Of a stretch of DNA of 64,000 bases, positions 1 through 12,824 are shown in pieces. The translations under genes were made by a program, and so were the position numbers. Below the pieces are notes generated by a model. It had not been told where the DNA came from and did no database searches. It saw nothing but the letters and a program-made list of their open reading frames with translations. Origin of the DNA: Ectocarpus siliculosus (taxonomy: Eukaryota; Sar; Phaeophyceae; Ectocarpales; Ectocarpaceae); contig FN648340.1 of NCBI GenBank assembly GCA_000310025.1, positions 271,280 through 335,279 of the forward strand. Direction: 5' to 3'. Each line of letters opens with the position of its first letter. Positions within the stretch are counted from its first letter, which is position 1.

Positions 1-2634
1 GTTAATCTGTTCAGGCAAGGGTATCGTGAGTTTACAAAGAGCGTGTGGCACAGGTGTAAATATCATGCATCTGGGGCAGGGTGCGTGGGGGGGGGGGGCA
101 CAGCTACTGTCGGTTGGGCGAAAGGACGGCCCTGGTCGGTGGTGCGACCGCTGCTGTGCAACAACAGCCACGTCACACGGCGTAGCACCTGGTAGCATAT
201 CACAAGCAAGCACCGCTACCGTCCGGCCGCCGGAGAAAGGTGCGGTGTGAATGTGAGGGTGCGGAGGGTCTCCGACTAGTTCCGCCGGCAGAAAATTGAG
301 CGGAGACTGCGAGTTTTTCCGCCGTGTGGAGCGTGGTGCAAGTTGCATGTTTAAGTCATCGCAACGTTTTCCCAACGAGAGTCTCGGTGTGGTTGATGGG
401 CAGGCTAGATGTATGAAGAGAGTTTGGGGGGGGGGGGCGGGGGGGGGAGGATGGCGTCGGAGTGAACGGGAATTCCACTCATTTTTCACAGTTGTAGCTT
501 GCGGGGGGGGGCGGGGGGGGGATTTCGCTTCGATGTCCCTGCCGATCAATTTTGGGTGCATACATTTGATATTCAGGTAGATTGATGTTGTGGAGGGGGG
601 ACCTTTAGAAGAAGCCGGGTTATCTTGAGTGCATTCAATCCGCCTTCTCTTGAATGCGTTAGACCCATCTTAAAGCCGCAAAGCAAGCGGCCTTGTGCTC
701 TCTGAATGATCAATCGGTTAGTTCCCTGGGAAACCACATAACGAGCACACAGCTTTACAAGCTAAACTTCTCGGGATAATGCTTTTTTTCCTTTTTTCGG
801 TTATTGTCGATATTGTCGGATGCAGTTACTGTGCTCGTGGTGACAGCCACAAGGCCAAACCGGACTCAGTCATTTTTGATTGGCAGCTTCAGTTGAAGAA
901 CTCTTTGTTGAACGATTGGACTGAAAGCTGGGTACTCTTCGTCCTGTGATGACCTGCCGGGTGAGTCTCGAGCGTCTACTGCTGCCTTGGAGAACGACTA
1001 AACGGTCGGGATGCTTCTGGTGTTCAAGCGCTACTGGCACAGGCTTTCGGTTGGGTCGCGCTCAACGGAGTATTCCTATCGCTGCCTGATGCATACATGC
1101 GTGAGCAAGCACAGCGCATCGGCCGTCGTGACCCTCACACTTAGAACAAAGTAAGGGTTCGAGGGCGAGCCTGTTCCGCAAAATTGGTTGGCCCCCAAAC
1201 GCTTGGAAGACACGATTCTTGTCGTGCTCATTCCAAACAGGCGTGCCCATTCCAAACAGGCGAGCGAGTCATCCCCGAGAACATCCCTCGGGTTTGAATA
1301 GGTTCCTTGCATGTACCCTGTTCAACATGATTCGGAACAGGTGGGTTGCAGTGGTTCTTACTGCGGTCCTACTGCAACAGCGGCAGCCACGAAAAACAAC
1401 ACATACATCGACAACAATTAACATCAACGACAACAACAGTCTGAGAAGTCCTGGAGAAAACCCAGCGTGCAAATGATGGATGCTTGATTGCTTGTCGATA
1501 CGTTTCGCATTCCCGGGTGGGCCCCTTGTTTGGTGAGGCGCACACTTCGTGGCAAAAAAGACAAAGATGGATCAGTCTGACCTCCCAACGTCGCTTATAT
1601 CTTGAAGCTAGACTACCTGTTACGTGTTTGCAACGTCCTTCACAACGGAATCAAGCAGGAGTGGAAAATGGGCGTTGGCACCAGAACGAAACGAGTACAA
1701 TGGTCTCGCGATACATGATGCATTCAGTCGAAATCGATAGATATCTGCACCCCTCCTCCCGCGTCTCATGGTGAAGGTGTTGGACAACTAGGCCATGGAC
1801 CATACAGAGGTGAAACCCGAGGACTTTCATTTGTGATAGTGTGATAGGGTTAGGCTATGTCGTATTGAACCCTTGAATCTCGACTTCATGACCAACGTTG
1901 AAAACATAGGGTCGGGGTCCCGTTGTTGTACTGTACATGCAACGAGAGGATGCTGGTTTTCTCGCGTTACCTCCTTTGGCTAGGGAAAGAGGTCCTTCAT
2001 CGTATCATGCCGTAAAATCCTGTTGCTATGTTGGAGGTTCTCGAGATCACCATGACTTTTGAACAGAAACTACGCCTCGATAATATCTTAAAATGTATTT
2101 TTTGCGTTTAGACCACGAAGCGAAAGTAGTCCGGGCGGAGGGTACAAACGGGTTATTTTTAGCACGACTTTTTTTATTTTCCATCCCACTTGGAGTCCCG
2201 TACACACGTCTAACGTGAGTGTTGAGGGTACTCCATGGAGTCAGAGAATTTCGCTCTTGGCGCACAAGCCCATATCCAGGGTCCCGATGGTTGAGGATAT
2301 AGCTTATATTAACCGTTTGAAACAACTTACGCGTAGTTTTTCGTTATTTTCTTTAATGGCCCCGCGAGCCCGCGCCTCCGTCCGCTCGTAAGACCTTGGA
2401 ACGGTACCATCTGGCTTGAGGCAGAGTCCCGTCAAACGATGTGTTTTCGTTTTTCACGAAGACAAGACTGGGCTGGCCATTTTCAAGACATGTTCACAAA
2501 TGTTGACCATCACCGTAACGACAGCTTGCGGCGGATACGCACAGACATGAAAAGACACAGAAGCCACCAGATGGATACGTATTGAGTGAAATGTTGAACT
2601 CCTCACGTCTGGTGCTCACACGTGCGCCATTTTG
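1..2634. other. Non-coding region, no supported gene
   Basis: Only open frames shorter than 100 codons occur here, on both strands and without recognisable motifs or splice-consistent partners. The stretch holds long G runs near 90-99, 424-448 and 505-520, and a short direct repeat near 1231-1265 in which a 16-18 bp unit ending in CCAAACAGGCG occurs twice. I see nothing else in it. Confidence 0.5.
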
Positions 2635-5450
2635 TCACGACCTTAACCTAAATCCGCCGCCACTTCCAACGTACAGCAGCGGCTTGGGGATAGCACTGGA
2701 CAACAACCTCCCGCTCGAAGTGCTTCCCTGGCCCCTACTGCCTGGACGAGCTGCCGCCGTTAGCGTCGCCCCGTCACCCCCGACCCCAACACAACCTACA
2801 ACGGACGGCGTGCCCCCTCTGCCCGCCGCTTCGGCTTCCGCCGACACTCCTTCAACGCCTCCATCGTCCTCATCTCGTCGCTTCCCGGCGCCGCGGCGCG
2901 ACAGCCCACCGCCCCAGGTGTCCCCGACCGTCACGGCATAGTTCTTGTCGAGCTGCTGCATCAGGCCGCTGGGTTCGTCGAGGGATGGTCGTCGCCTCCC
3001 CCGCTTCCTTAGAATCGCGCCGCCGCCCCCCGCCGCCGCGGCGGCCGGCGACCCCCGAGTGAGCGTCGACGTGGACGACGTCCCTGCCAGCGAGGATGGG
3101 GGTTCCGTGGTATTGCTCAGGAGGGAAGGGAGGCTCCGTCGGTGTACCCAGCTCTTAGAAGACGGCCGGTGGTGCATCAGCGCCAAGCGTGACTCCGAGG
3201 GATGGGGTTCCTTGGTGTCGCTTCGTCGGGGGGATGACCGGTCGGGCGGGCGCCACCGATCACCAGGCCCACTATTCTCCGACAGGAGCAGCTGCGCCGC
3301 TGGCTCGTCGTTGGAGGCGACCGACGTGGGCGGGTGTTGCTGACGCAGCTGGAGCGGGGAACCAACCTTGTTCTCGAAGGAGTGGAGCATTTTCGCCGGC
3401 CGAGAACTGGATTTCTCGTTACGTCGCAACAGTTGCCATTCGCTGCACGGGCGGCTAGATGTGCCAGCCTCGTTCTCCTGCCACGTGCTGTTTGACGATC
3501 GACGGAAAGTGGGGGCGTCACAGGCCGGGTGTGGTGGTTGGTTCGGTTGCGTCGACAAAGATGTCTTGATTGTGAGTGTGGTGTTGGTCCGGCCGTTCGT
3601 CGGGCCGTGTCGCCAACGTCCACGGGAACTGTCTATTAACAAGGTGATTGGTCATTGGACCCGACCGAGATACGTGCGTGCGCGAACAAGTGCTAGACGT
3701 AGAGGTTTTTCAGAAAGAACAAAACCGAGAAGTGCAGTACATATGTCCGCCTTGATTTCGCGAAAAACTACCTGTGCCTTTTCTGCCCATGCTGTACAAA
3801 GTTCGTGTTCTATCTTGCTGTCGAATAGCAGCAATCTTTTTCCGCAACGCAGGTGTCCCACAATCGGCTAAACTTACAGTATCGATATTGAAAAAAATAT
3901 TTGACCCTGTGTGAGGTATGTTGACTGGTGGCTTGAAAATCTCAAGACCAGGAGGTGCACCTTGCGCCCTCTGACAAACACCAAGTTGACTTACAGGCGG
4001 GCCTCTAGGGGGCCCACAGAATGCGAGCCCGGAGAACCCCAAGCAGGTGCCAGTGTGGTGCTAGTCCCGTGCGCACTGGTGTCGTCTCCTGTTGAGACCC
4101 CTAACTTGAGCTCCGCTGTCGTCTGTTGTACGAGTCGGAGATTTGGAGGAAAACGTCCGGGGATGAAGTAGCAGAGGGAATACTAGGAATCAGACTAATT
4201 CGACCGTGATCAGCGGTGGGAGCGGTTATTAACGGTTTCTAATGCCGCCCTTAGGACGTTGTTGTTGCGCTGATGTGTGTATTCCTTCAAAATGGCCGGC
4301 GTATTTTGTGGCAGAGTTCACCAGAGGACGATACACGATGAGTGCTTGCCTGCGAGACACGATTGCTGTCTACTCTCGACGATGGCGACAAAGTCCAGGC
4401 TTCCCCGGGATTGCCGAGGGCCCACTGAGAAGCCCCATCTGCTGCCACAACCCGCCCCATGTCCAGATCTCCGGAATTGTCAGGCGGTGGTTGCGGTCTT
4501 TTTGGGTCTCCACCTCCGCGTCCTAGAGAGCTTGCACGTACGTGGCCTCTGTTCAATTTCTCTACCTGAAAGCGATTTAGAGCACCAACCGACTTGGTCC
4601 TCCCGCCCTTTCTCCGTGCTACATCGGACCGACCCCTACCCGTAATCGCGGGGTCCGACTCTGTTGATCTTCGTCTGGTGGTGTTTGTCGACGAGGCTCC
4701 CCCGCTCGCTCGGCCCAACTGCCCACGAGTCTGTGGTTTCCGCGCCACCCCGGAAATCGATACTCTCCGCCGACCCCCTGGATGTCGTCGCGCTGGGTTC
4801 GCTTCTCCGCCTTTCCGCTGCCTTTGTTCTTGAGAATCTTCCACCCAGCCGCCGTTACGGCGATCGCCTGAGCTCGTTCTGGTACCCCCAACAGGAACAC
4901 TCACCACGTCAGTTTCAACCTCCGTCAAGAATGTGCTCCCGTCAAAGGCACGGGAATCTCGCGCGGTGGCGCCACTGGAGTGGGCGAGGGGGCGGCTGTC
5001 CTTCCTTTTACCCTTTGGTTTACGGTTCCTCTTTTCCCTCAGGGCTATAAATCGTCGATCAAGGGAGTTCTGCCGTCTCATGGAAGCAGGGTCGGCCTCC
5101 TTTACCCAGCCGTTAACGCTCCGCATCGTAGCTACCCTTTTCCGCCTGAGAGTTGGCTTCACCCGCCGCCCCCCGCTTGCCCGCAACCGAAGCAAGGGCG
5201 ATACCGCAATTTCTTGCGTTTTGGAACGCTCCCAACGACTGCCGGGTCGATACCCTCGTCGTTGTTGAACTGCTGTTGATCCTATCGATCTTTGCCGTCG
5301 ATCTTGGAGGCTGACCGCATTCACAGAGATTGCCATGGGCGTCTGTTGCGGGATGCTGCCGCCGGAAGAACTTCTTCCGAGAACCGTGTTGTTCGTTCGT
5401 GATGGCCTGTCGTGAGGTAAAACGCAACGGGAAACGCAACCACAGATCAT
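2635..5450 (-). CDS. Hypothetical basic, Ser/Arg-rich protein (probable two-exon gene)
   Basis: Two unusually long minus-strand frames lie in line. The first starts at an ATG at 5450 and stays open for 387 codons to 4287. The second is open from about 3642 to the stop at 2635; it has an internal ATG at 3390 but no ATG at its start, which suits a downstream exon. Both are rich in Arg, Ser, Gly and Pro, with Lys/Arg/Glu patches (for example LDRRFIALREKRNRKPKGKR around codons 130-150). I recognise no domain and could not fix the splice junction. Parts of the opposite strand are also open (2945-3343 +), so the strand is not certain. Length and residue composition favour real coding sequence over chance. 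Confidence 0.38.
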
Positions 5451-6529
5451 GTTTCACGAGAACCTGCAGCTTAGTAGTTTGCTTTCAAGTGTAACGTCTT
5501 ACTTCTCGGCTTTCTCTCGCGCGCCAGTGAGAGTTTCTACTCTTTGAAGGACTGGAAAGACAACCCGTGCTCTTCAAGTCTTCGGGGTGTGGACGGACGA
5601 ACGACAGCACTTCCAATTTTGTCCGTGCCTTACTCTTCTAGTACATACTGATATAGAATGATCACAAACCTTGTCGTGTTGAGTAGCCGTCCCTGGCCGC
5701 CGGGGTTTCCGCTGGCAAGGGCTTGACCCAGTCGCTGGGTTCAACGGCAGACATTGCGGGTGCGAGAGATTAAGCTAATCGTTTCCAGTTCTCCGGCTAA
5801 ACCATACTTTCAAACGCGTTGAACATCTCGCGATGAAGGTGGTAAACAGGTTTCAGTTATGACTGACCGACAAGCACGTACTACAGTACATGCACCCAAT
5901 AATTCGTCAAGAAGCGCGTTCTTCACATCGGTCGTCACTGCTGTTGTCAGGAAACGTTTCTTGGCCCAGCGTCTCGAAGCGCTCGATTGTTTTTTCGCGG
6001 ACAGCCTTCGCCACCTAGAGAATAGTGAAAGGTACGATCAAGTCTAGTAGTTTAAACTCATTAGACGCATCGCACCAAAGAAGCAACATTCGTTGCATAC
6101 CCTAGAATCTTGGCTCACCCGCTCGACAGACTCCCGTCGCAACGTACGTTCTTTGGGCGCGAGAGCTTCAATAGAGTCGTAGCCCATCAGCGGGTCCGCC
6201 AAACGATGCAAGGCGCTCATTGAAGTCGATTTAGCTATACGAGGCTGAGTCTTGTATCGTCCCTGGGTTCAAACCACGCAGAACAATGGCGCCGTGCGTG
6301 TTGGTAGAGCTGTGTACAACGTTTTTTTGCGTCGGGTTCGCTGGGGATGCACCCGACAACGAACAGCAGTAGCGGCACGTGGGAAGACCGTACAGTCATA
6401 CAGAGTGGGGCGCAAGAAGACCCACGTGCTCCACGCTCTCTACAAGAATGAGAGTCCAGGGCATCTACAGTTTAGAAGCGCCTTGCGCATGCTGCAACGC
6501 CAAGGTCGTAGCAGAAGTGCACACACCAT
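5451..6529. other. Intergenic, nothing recognised
   Basis: No frame here has an ATG start, good length and a plausible composition. The plus frame 6252-6959 begins at TTG and lies antisense to the zinc-finger reading, so I did not accept it. Confidence 0.45.
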
Positions 6530-6982
6530 CTACTGCTGCAGCAAAGATGGGATCCGCACCTTTAGGACTCGCATTGTAGGATCAACGCGCGGTCGAATGT
6601 ACACCACATCGGGGTCGCATCCATCGCCATCTGCTCGTGCAGGGGTTAAGCACGCACCCGTGGCTCGCACCACATCCTCTGCCCTCTTCCTCCTGTTCTG
6701 TTGTTCGGGGATCAGGTTCAGGAGGTATCGTAGATCTGGGTTGAGATGGGTCGATCTGTCACCCCCGGGAATGCTATTGCACCGCGACATGGCTTGCGCC
6801 CCGATGCGTGACTTCTGTGGCGGCTTTTCGTACCACAAACCGCCATTAGTCTGCCCCGGCCGTGATCCTGCCGCGCTCCTTTCCTGTTCTCTATCCCTCG
6901 CCCTGTCGTGTGGCTGGCCGCACACCGCGCACTCGGTGCCCTCGCCGGGCCCTCGGTAGCCACAAAGCCCGCACGTGACCAT
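6530..6982 (-). CDS. Small CxxC...CxxC zinc-finger protein, possibly one exon of a larger gene
   Basis: ATG at 6982 opens a 150-codon frame. Its first residues form a compact four-cysteine unit: C4, C7, then ten residues, then C18 and C21, the spacing of a RanBP2-type zinc finger (such fingers bind ubiquitin or single-stranded RNA). The tryptophan usual before the first cysteine is absent. The rest is charged, with a Leu-rich helix-like patch (LNPDLRYLLNLIPEQQNRRK) near residues 80-100. An upstream minus-strand frame (about 7290-7200) has a coding-like acidic stretch beginning ADPDSELEQPRIHDLDDFCD, so the true gene may start further upstream and be spliced. Function unknown. Confidence 0.42.
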   Translation of the reverse strand: MVTCGLCGYRGPGEGTECAVCGQPHDRARDREQERSAAGSRPGQTNGGLWYEKPPQKSRIGAQAMSRCNSIPGGDRSTHLNPDLRYLLNLIPEQQNRRKRAEDVVRATGACLTPARADGDGCDPDVVYIRPRVDPTMRVLKVRIPSLLQQ

Positions 6983-7723
6983 CGCATCAACGGGCGGTGA
7001 GACGTGCCTTCAAGAGCTCCCGCGGCAGCCTCTGCTGCTGTGAGAAACCACCAGGTTTCTGTATCGCGATCCATTCCTTGCGGGAGTGCAGCAATATGGA
7101 CCGAGAAAAACGTGCCAACGCGCACCGCACGCGTATGCTGCTTTTTGTGGTCGAGTCGGTTCTGCTGCGAAAAAGAAAAATTGGCGACGGTTTCATGTGA
7201 ATCGACGACGCCTCCAGCTCTTGTATCGCAGAAATCGTCCAAATCGTGAATTCGTGGTTGCTCGAGCTCAGAGTCTGGATCAGCTAGGTGAGAGAAGTGG
7301 GGCACTGGGAGATATTGGAAGGGTACCGAGCTTGGGTGGGTGCAGGCTCCATGCGGAGACGTAGATGTTCATTGCTCGGGTATTTCGCGGTTGTCCGCAG
7401 CAGAAGCTGTTAGTCTGCGGATAACCAGCCAACGCCTCTAGCCCTTGCGCCGAGAAGTTAAGAGCTTATGTGAGTGGCGCCAGGCACAGCCCGTCATGGG
7501 GCTGGCTTGGGAAAGCTGCCCTGATTGTGTAGGCATCCTTCTTGGGACGCAATGTGCCTGCTCTCCGATTCTCTCTTTGGGCCGCTACAGAACCACGCGT
7601 GCTGCAGCAAGCCCGGTGCGCTTGTTGGTGCGGTTGCGTTGGTCCTCACGCCAACACCTCTCCCAAAACCAAAGTCTTTTTCAGTCGATTTGATTCCCTC
7701 TCTTGGCACACAGCAGGCACACC

Positions 7724-10700
7724 ATGGCGGACTACGAGCCTCGAGGAATCACCGTGCGCGATGTCGCCGCGGCTGACTTCATCAAGGCGTACGCCGAGCA
7801 CCTGAAGAACACCGGCCGTGTCGAGCTCCCCTCGTGGTGCGACTTGGTCAAGACCGCTCCCCACAAGGAGATGTGCCCCTACGACCAGGACTGGTACTAC
7901 ATCCGCGCTGGTGAGAGGAGAGCGAGCAGCGTCAAGAGTGTGAGGGGGGGGGGGGGGGGTTGCCCCTTGGAGGATTGCTCTGTGCGGTGTTGGCCGCGTG
8001 GACAGCGTTTTTTTCACCCGGGAATCAGTTGGTGTCGTGTGGCCGTGCATTCGTGTTGACATCAGTGTACTGCTGTACCAACACGACAGCATCGTATGGT
8101 GGGTGACGTAGGATACCACACCCCCTGACCAGTCTTGGTCGCTATTTAGATTCCTTCACCACCGAGAGGATGTATGCAAAAAATCTAACAAACCCGTTCC
8201 GGAAACCTCTCAAATAGATTACTCCTATGCCTCTATGTTCGGCGCCGTCGCGCTTTCTGGTGTGGAGTGATCGAGCTTTGAAAATCGGCCAAGGGGGTTT
8301 GGAAATGTGTATACTTGCATGTAACCTTGGGTATGTGTATGTCGTTGGTCTGAGAGGCGAGACAACCTTTGGGGCTGAGACCCCACGCCCTTGCCAATTC
8401 GACATTGAGAAGAGAACGGCGGCACCTCTTGCTGCATGATGGGACAAGTGGATTGCTGTTGCATTGCTGTTGCGTTTTTGCGACATCAAAATCAACTAAA
8501 TAAATAATAATAGAAGTACTTTTCTCTCCGTCAAGGCGAGGTCATGCCACGCGGCGGTGTGTGTCAACGTTAACGTCTGCACACAAACGTACGGAACGTG
8601 TCTTCTTTACTCGTCTTGCCAATACCTCTCAGTATATGTCCGTTTCCCCCTACCCCTCGCTATCTCTAAGGGAACCAGCTCTACTTGGCATCATGACATC
8701 GTACTGAGATATTATTGATGGCGTATTGTATGCTGTCCGAACAGCAGCGACGCAGCGATCGGCGCATTGCCGTCTCATGGTCCGGTTGGATCCAAAGCCA
8801 GCTACTGCTGTATGATGAAACGACATACTATGTGCTATCACAATTCCTAGAACGCAATGTTGGTTTGCTTTGGACTTTCTCGTGCCTGCTCTTTGTCCCA
8901 AAAGGTCTAAAGGAGCCGTAACTTCCGGGTGATTCCAACTGTTTCTGCTTGCCGGCACCACTTTTGCGCTGTACACTCAAAAAATCGTTTCGCGCTCCCT
9001 CCCACCTATATAGATCTTGGTTCTTGCTTCATCATCGAAACGAAAGAAGTCGAACCTGCAGCGAGTGCCGCAGAGGACATCCGCACCATAAAACCCATCC
9101 ACACTTGTTCTAGTTGTCAACTTGGACCGCCTTCGCGAGAAATAAAGTACACATGGAAATAGAACCCGGAGGGGTTACGCAGACCCAATTCCCCAAAACC
9201 CAAACACATCTTCCCCCATTGCATTTTTTATCCAACATGTCCACTTGAACAATTACAACTTGCGAAGGCCACTGATCCATTACACCTTCCCTCGCCCGTG
9301 CTTCGCCTTTCTTGCCGTCTCCGTCGCCTACCCCTACCCCTGCTGTTTTCTCCTGCTTTGGTTCCTTCATCGCTTGTTGCAGCTGCGGTGGCGCGCAAGG
9401 TGTACCTTCGCCCCGGGCGCGGCGTCGGCGGTCTGAGCAAGGCGTTCGGGACCAAGGCACGCCGGGGGACCATGACCAACACGCACAAGCCGGCGGCAAC
9501 GGGCATCATCCGCCACGTGCTCCAGCAGCTCGAGGCACTCAAGGTGAGAGCTCGGGAAAAGAGGAAAGAAAAACGCGTCTTGCCAAAGAAAAGTGATACT
9601 GTAGCCCCCAACAATTACTTCTTCGCACCACCTTGCATTTGAGTTGTTCGTCTTACTCCAACTTTGTGCTGCGTTTTTTTGCTAAACAAGTTGTTGGGGT
9701 TGCACGCCTGCAGTTTTCTGTTGGTGATGCCTCTGTCGCTGTGTTACTCGTTTTTCCCCAGGATTGAAGCCCTGCCGTGGTTTGGTTCTTCTTTGCAAGT
9801 GTTGGTTTTTTTCGGGTTTGGTTTGTGCGCAGAGAGGAGAGAGAAAGAAGGTGCTGTGAAGAAGTTTCTATTTGTTATGATAATCAAATGATTATGAAAC
9901 AAGAACCTCCTACTCATTCTGAGCGCCCTTTTCCTCTGTTCTCGGATGCAATATCGTACTTCAGTAGCAGCACATTCGCCTGTGCCGCGTGCTCACCGCT
10001 AGTGTCAGTCCTCCCTGAGGGGGCCTATCACGGGCGTCAGGCCTACGATTAGTTTTGGAAGGGCTATAGGAAGCCATACGGCGAGGGAGTACCCACACCC
10101 AAGGATGTGTGCGTGTTTCTGAATCGTCTGCACGCCCATGCTCTCGCCAGACCACTTCAAGTAATGTGATAATGATGATGTCCTGGCATATCTGCATCTG
10201 CTCCGCTACATGCATCTGGTTGCCTGCATCTATCTGTTGTTGTTTGTACTGAAGGCACCGACACTGATGGTGCGACATGATCATGGAGCATGTTGAGACA
10301 AAGTAACCCGCACTCGTTCTTGCTATAAAAGACACGGTTGATTATTTGCTGCCGCGGTGAGGACATCCTGCTCTGGTGTCCCTTTCCTTGGTTGAGACCA
10401 GTACAACATTTTGAAAGCGTGCGGCCCTCTCAAGTGTCGGCAGGAGCTGCAGTTGAAGGCATCGGCATGCATGGAACCCTCGCAGCCCTGCAGAAACTTG
10501 ATTCTGCTCAACAGAATGATCTTGTTCGGGATGGCAAAGCAGACGCCTGCTCCACCATTCCGAAGAAGATGGTTATGTTGGGGAGAATCAAGATTCTGCC
10601 CATGTTGCCGATGCTGCTTGCACCTTGATGCCTCTGACTGCCGCTGCGGCAGATTCTGCTGCTGCTGTTGCTGTTGCTGCTGCTGGAGGCGCTCTTTTGT

Positions 10701-12824
10701 GGATCCCGTGCATTAACACACATATTCGCGGACTTCACCTGCAATTATGCCCTAGAACCGCTGTCCCGGTACATGGAAAGTTTGACGTGTTTATTGGCTT
10801 GGGCATCAAGCGTCGTGGCAGGAGGGGGTGGGACTAGATGATTCCTTTCAATTTCTTGAATTTTTTCGCGTGCTGCGTGGATGGCGTGGACCTCGACGGA
10901 ACACCGTATTCCCCACGTTCCCCACGTTGGTGAAGTGTGACCCCGCCCCCCCCCCCCTCACACACACATTACGTATTCCCCCCTCGACAAAAATCGAACG
11001 GTCCCCGCGTTCCTTTTTTTGACGTCCCCCCCGGGCGGGTTCAATGCGGCATAACATGATAGAACAAATTCCGTACATGTTTGTGGCGTGAGTCCGACGT
11101 GTTGCTCGACGCCATCTTATGTGTTGCCTGCCCGTTTGTTTGCTTTTCTCGTGGTGTTAAAATAGGCGTTTGACCGTGCAGACACGGGTTTGGAGTGTGG
11201 TCCTCGTACACTGATTGGTGAATCTCAGCAAGTTTAAACCGCCCTACACGTGGCGTGAAAGGGAAAGGGAAAGAACGACCTTCTTGCGAGCGGCAGAGTT
11301 CATGGCAAAAAATGACGAACAGTAGGTGCTTTGCGTTTTCTTTTTGCTCGAGTTAGGGTGCTGTGAAGAAGTTTCTATTTCTATGACAAAGAAGGATTAT
11401 GAAACAAGAACCTCCTACTCATTCTGAGCACCATGTTTTTGCGCGAAAGTGAAAGAGAAAGGCCTTGGTGCGCGCGGCAGAGTTGATGGCAAAAACCGAT
11501 AAACAGCAGTAGTTGGTTCGCGTTTCTTTTTGCTCGAGTTAGGGTGCTGTGAAGAAGTTTCTATTTCTATGACAAAAGAAGGATTATGAAACAAGAACCT
11601 CCTACTCATTCTGAGCACCATGTATTTGCGCGAAAGGGAAAGGGAAAGGCCTTGGTGCGCGCGGCAGAGTTGATGCCAAAAATCGATAAACAGCAGTAGT
11701 TGGTTCGCGTTTCTTTTTGCTCGAGTTAGGGTGCTGTGAAGAAGTTTCTATTTCTATGACCAAAAAGGATTATGAAACAAGAACCTCCTACTCATTCTGA
11801 GCACCACATTCTCGGCACGACGTCCTAGTTTCCTACGGAAGGGGCTATGGCCCGACCTAGTGTTGAAAACCGTACGGGGCAGTTTGTTTTGAAGCGGCGT
11901 TCGTCGGGACCCGATGCTTTCCCATCCGATGTTGAAATGTCGCACATTTTTGCGAGCTGTCCCCCCCCCCCCCCTCTCAGCCCGAATTTGTTTGCCATCA
12001 AGTGTTGCGGTGATTCCTCGTTGCCTCCCATCGGCCTTGCTTCTTGATCGGGCTGCGCCTGTAGGAACCGTTGTCGTTGCGAAGCTTCCATGGGGCGAAT
12101 GCCGTGTAGGTCCATACAGGCATGAAACGACCCGAGCAGTTCGCGTCGCCCCTACCCCCAAGTAGGTGGCCCACCCTGGGCCACGCGACCGTTTTTCCTC
12201 TCTCGACTAAATGATGCTGGAATTGGCACTGGTTCAGATGTGTCGTATGCGTACCACACAGGTTGCATGAAAGTACCGACAGTATCCGGTCTGTTTGCAA
12301 CGGGATCGGTGGGGTGCCGTGAAGAAATTTCTATTTGTTCTGAACCACAAGGATTATAAAAGTGTACTCATTCTGAGCGCCCCGCCGTGCCAAACTCTTG
12401 TAAGCAGTATGCATTGCCTCTTCAGCCTTCGCCGGCGCTTCTACACACGATATCGAAATCGTTTTTTGTTCTGTTTTTTCCCCCCTAAAACACTTACCGC
12501 TTCCCCGGTGCAATCTACTATCAACGAGTCTGGGAATTTGTTGTAAAGGGTCGCAAATTATTTTCGTCCTTGTCGGAACAGGGTGATGAAGTCCGTTCCT
12601 TCGTGCTACCCCTTGTCGCTTTAGACAGTGTTTGAACTGCTGTTGGCTGCAAGGATTGTGTGTTTCGTTGTAACCTACAATGTCTGCCCTGCTTTTGCGC
12701 CACCCCCCGCCCGTCCACACCTCAGGTGGTGGAGAAGATGGAGAACGGAGGGAGGACTGTAACCCGCGTGGGACAGCAGGACCTTGACCGCATCGCCGGC
12801 GCGGTCGTACGTGGAGACGACTAA
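7724..12824 (+). CDS. RPS19: Cytosolic small-subunit ribosomal protein eS19
   Basis: Three exons, 7724-7910, 9383-9543 and 12726-12824, give a 148-residue protein, close to the usual 145 of eS19. It is a component of the 40S head, needed for 18S rRNA maturation. Exon 1 contains the N-terminal helix region ([18 protein letters not shown]) and the conserved [12 protein letters not shown]...[11 protein letters not shown]. Exon 2 holds [20 protein letters not shown], and exon 3 ends [17 protein letters not shown]. Junction phases agree (GCT G|CT; AAG|GTG) and all introns are GT-AG. The start ATG at 7724 sits in a good ACCATGG context; an in-frame TTG upstream was ignored. Intron 2 is 3.2 kb, long for a ribosomal protein gene, and carries a tandem array. 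The gene is convergent with the METTL22 homologue, 738 bp apart. Confidence 0.97.
7911..9382 (+). other. Intron 1 of RPS19
   Basis: 1,472-bp GT-AG intron with a poly-G tract just after the donor (7945-7960). No nested gene is supported in it. Confidence 0.85.
9843..9932. repeat. Solo copy of the RPS19-intron repeat core
   Basis: A single copy of the core found in the tandem array (GGTGCTGTGAAGAAGTTTCT through CTACTCATTCTGAGCGCCC) lies 1.4 kb upstream in the same intron, with small differences in the middle. It shows that the unit is dispersed as well as tandem. Confidence 0.85.
11258..11808. repeat. About 186-bp tandem array in RPS19 intron 2
   Basis: The block GCTCGAGTTAGGGTGCTGTG starts at 11346, 11532 and 11719, giving periods of 186 and 187 bp. 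A partial copy precedes the first unit from about 11258. Each unit contains GAAGAAGTTTCTATTTCTAT, then a stretch reading roughly GAAACAAGAACCTCCTACTC, then ATTCTGAGCACCA. Confidence 0.9.
12308..12386. repeat. Second solo, diverged copy of the same repeat core
   Basis: Starts GGTGCCGTGAAGAAATTTCT and ends TACTCATTCTGAGCGCCCCG; the middle is shortened relative to the array units. It lies downstream of the array in the same intron. Confidence 0.8.

Noticed and set aside
6252-6959. 235-codon plus-strand open frame
   Set aside because: Begins at TTG, very Arg/Ser/Cys-rich without motifs, and is antisense to the zinc-finger frame on the other strand.
10165-10255. Possible C/D box snoRNA in RPS19 intron 2 (ATGATGA ... 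CTGA 80 bases apart)
   Set aside because: No terminal stem pairing, and no convincing C' and D' boxes or guide complement could be recognised.
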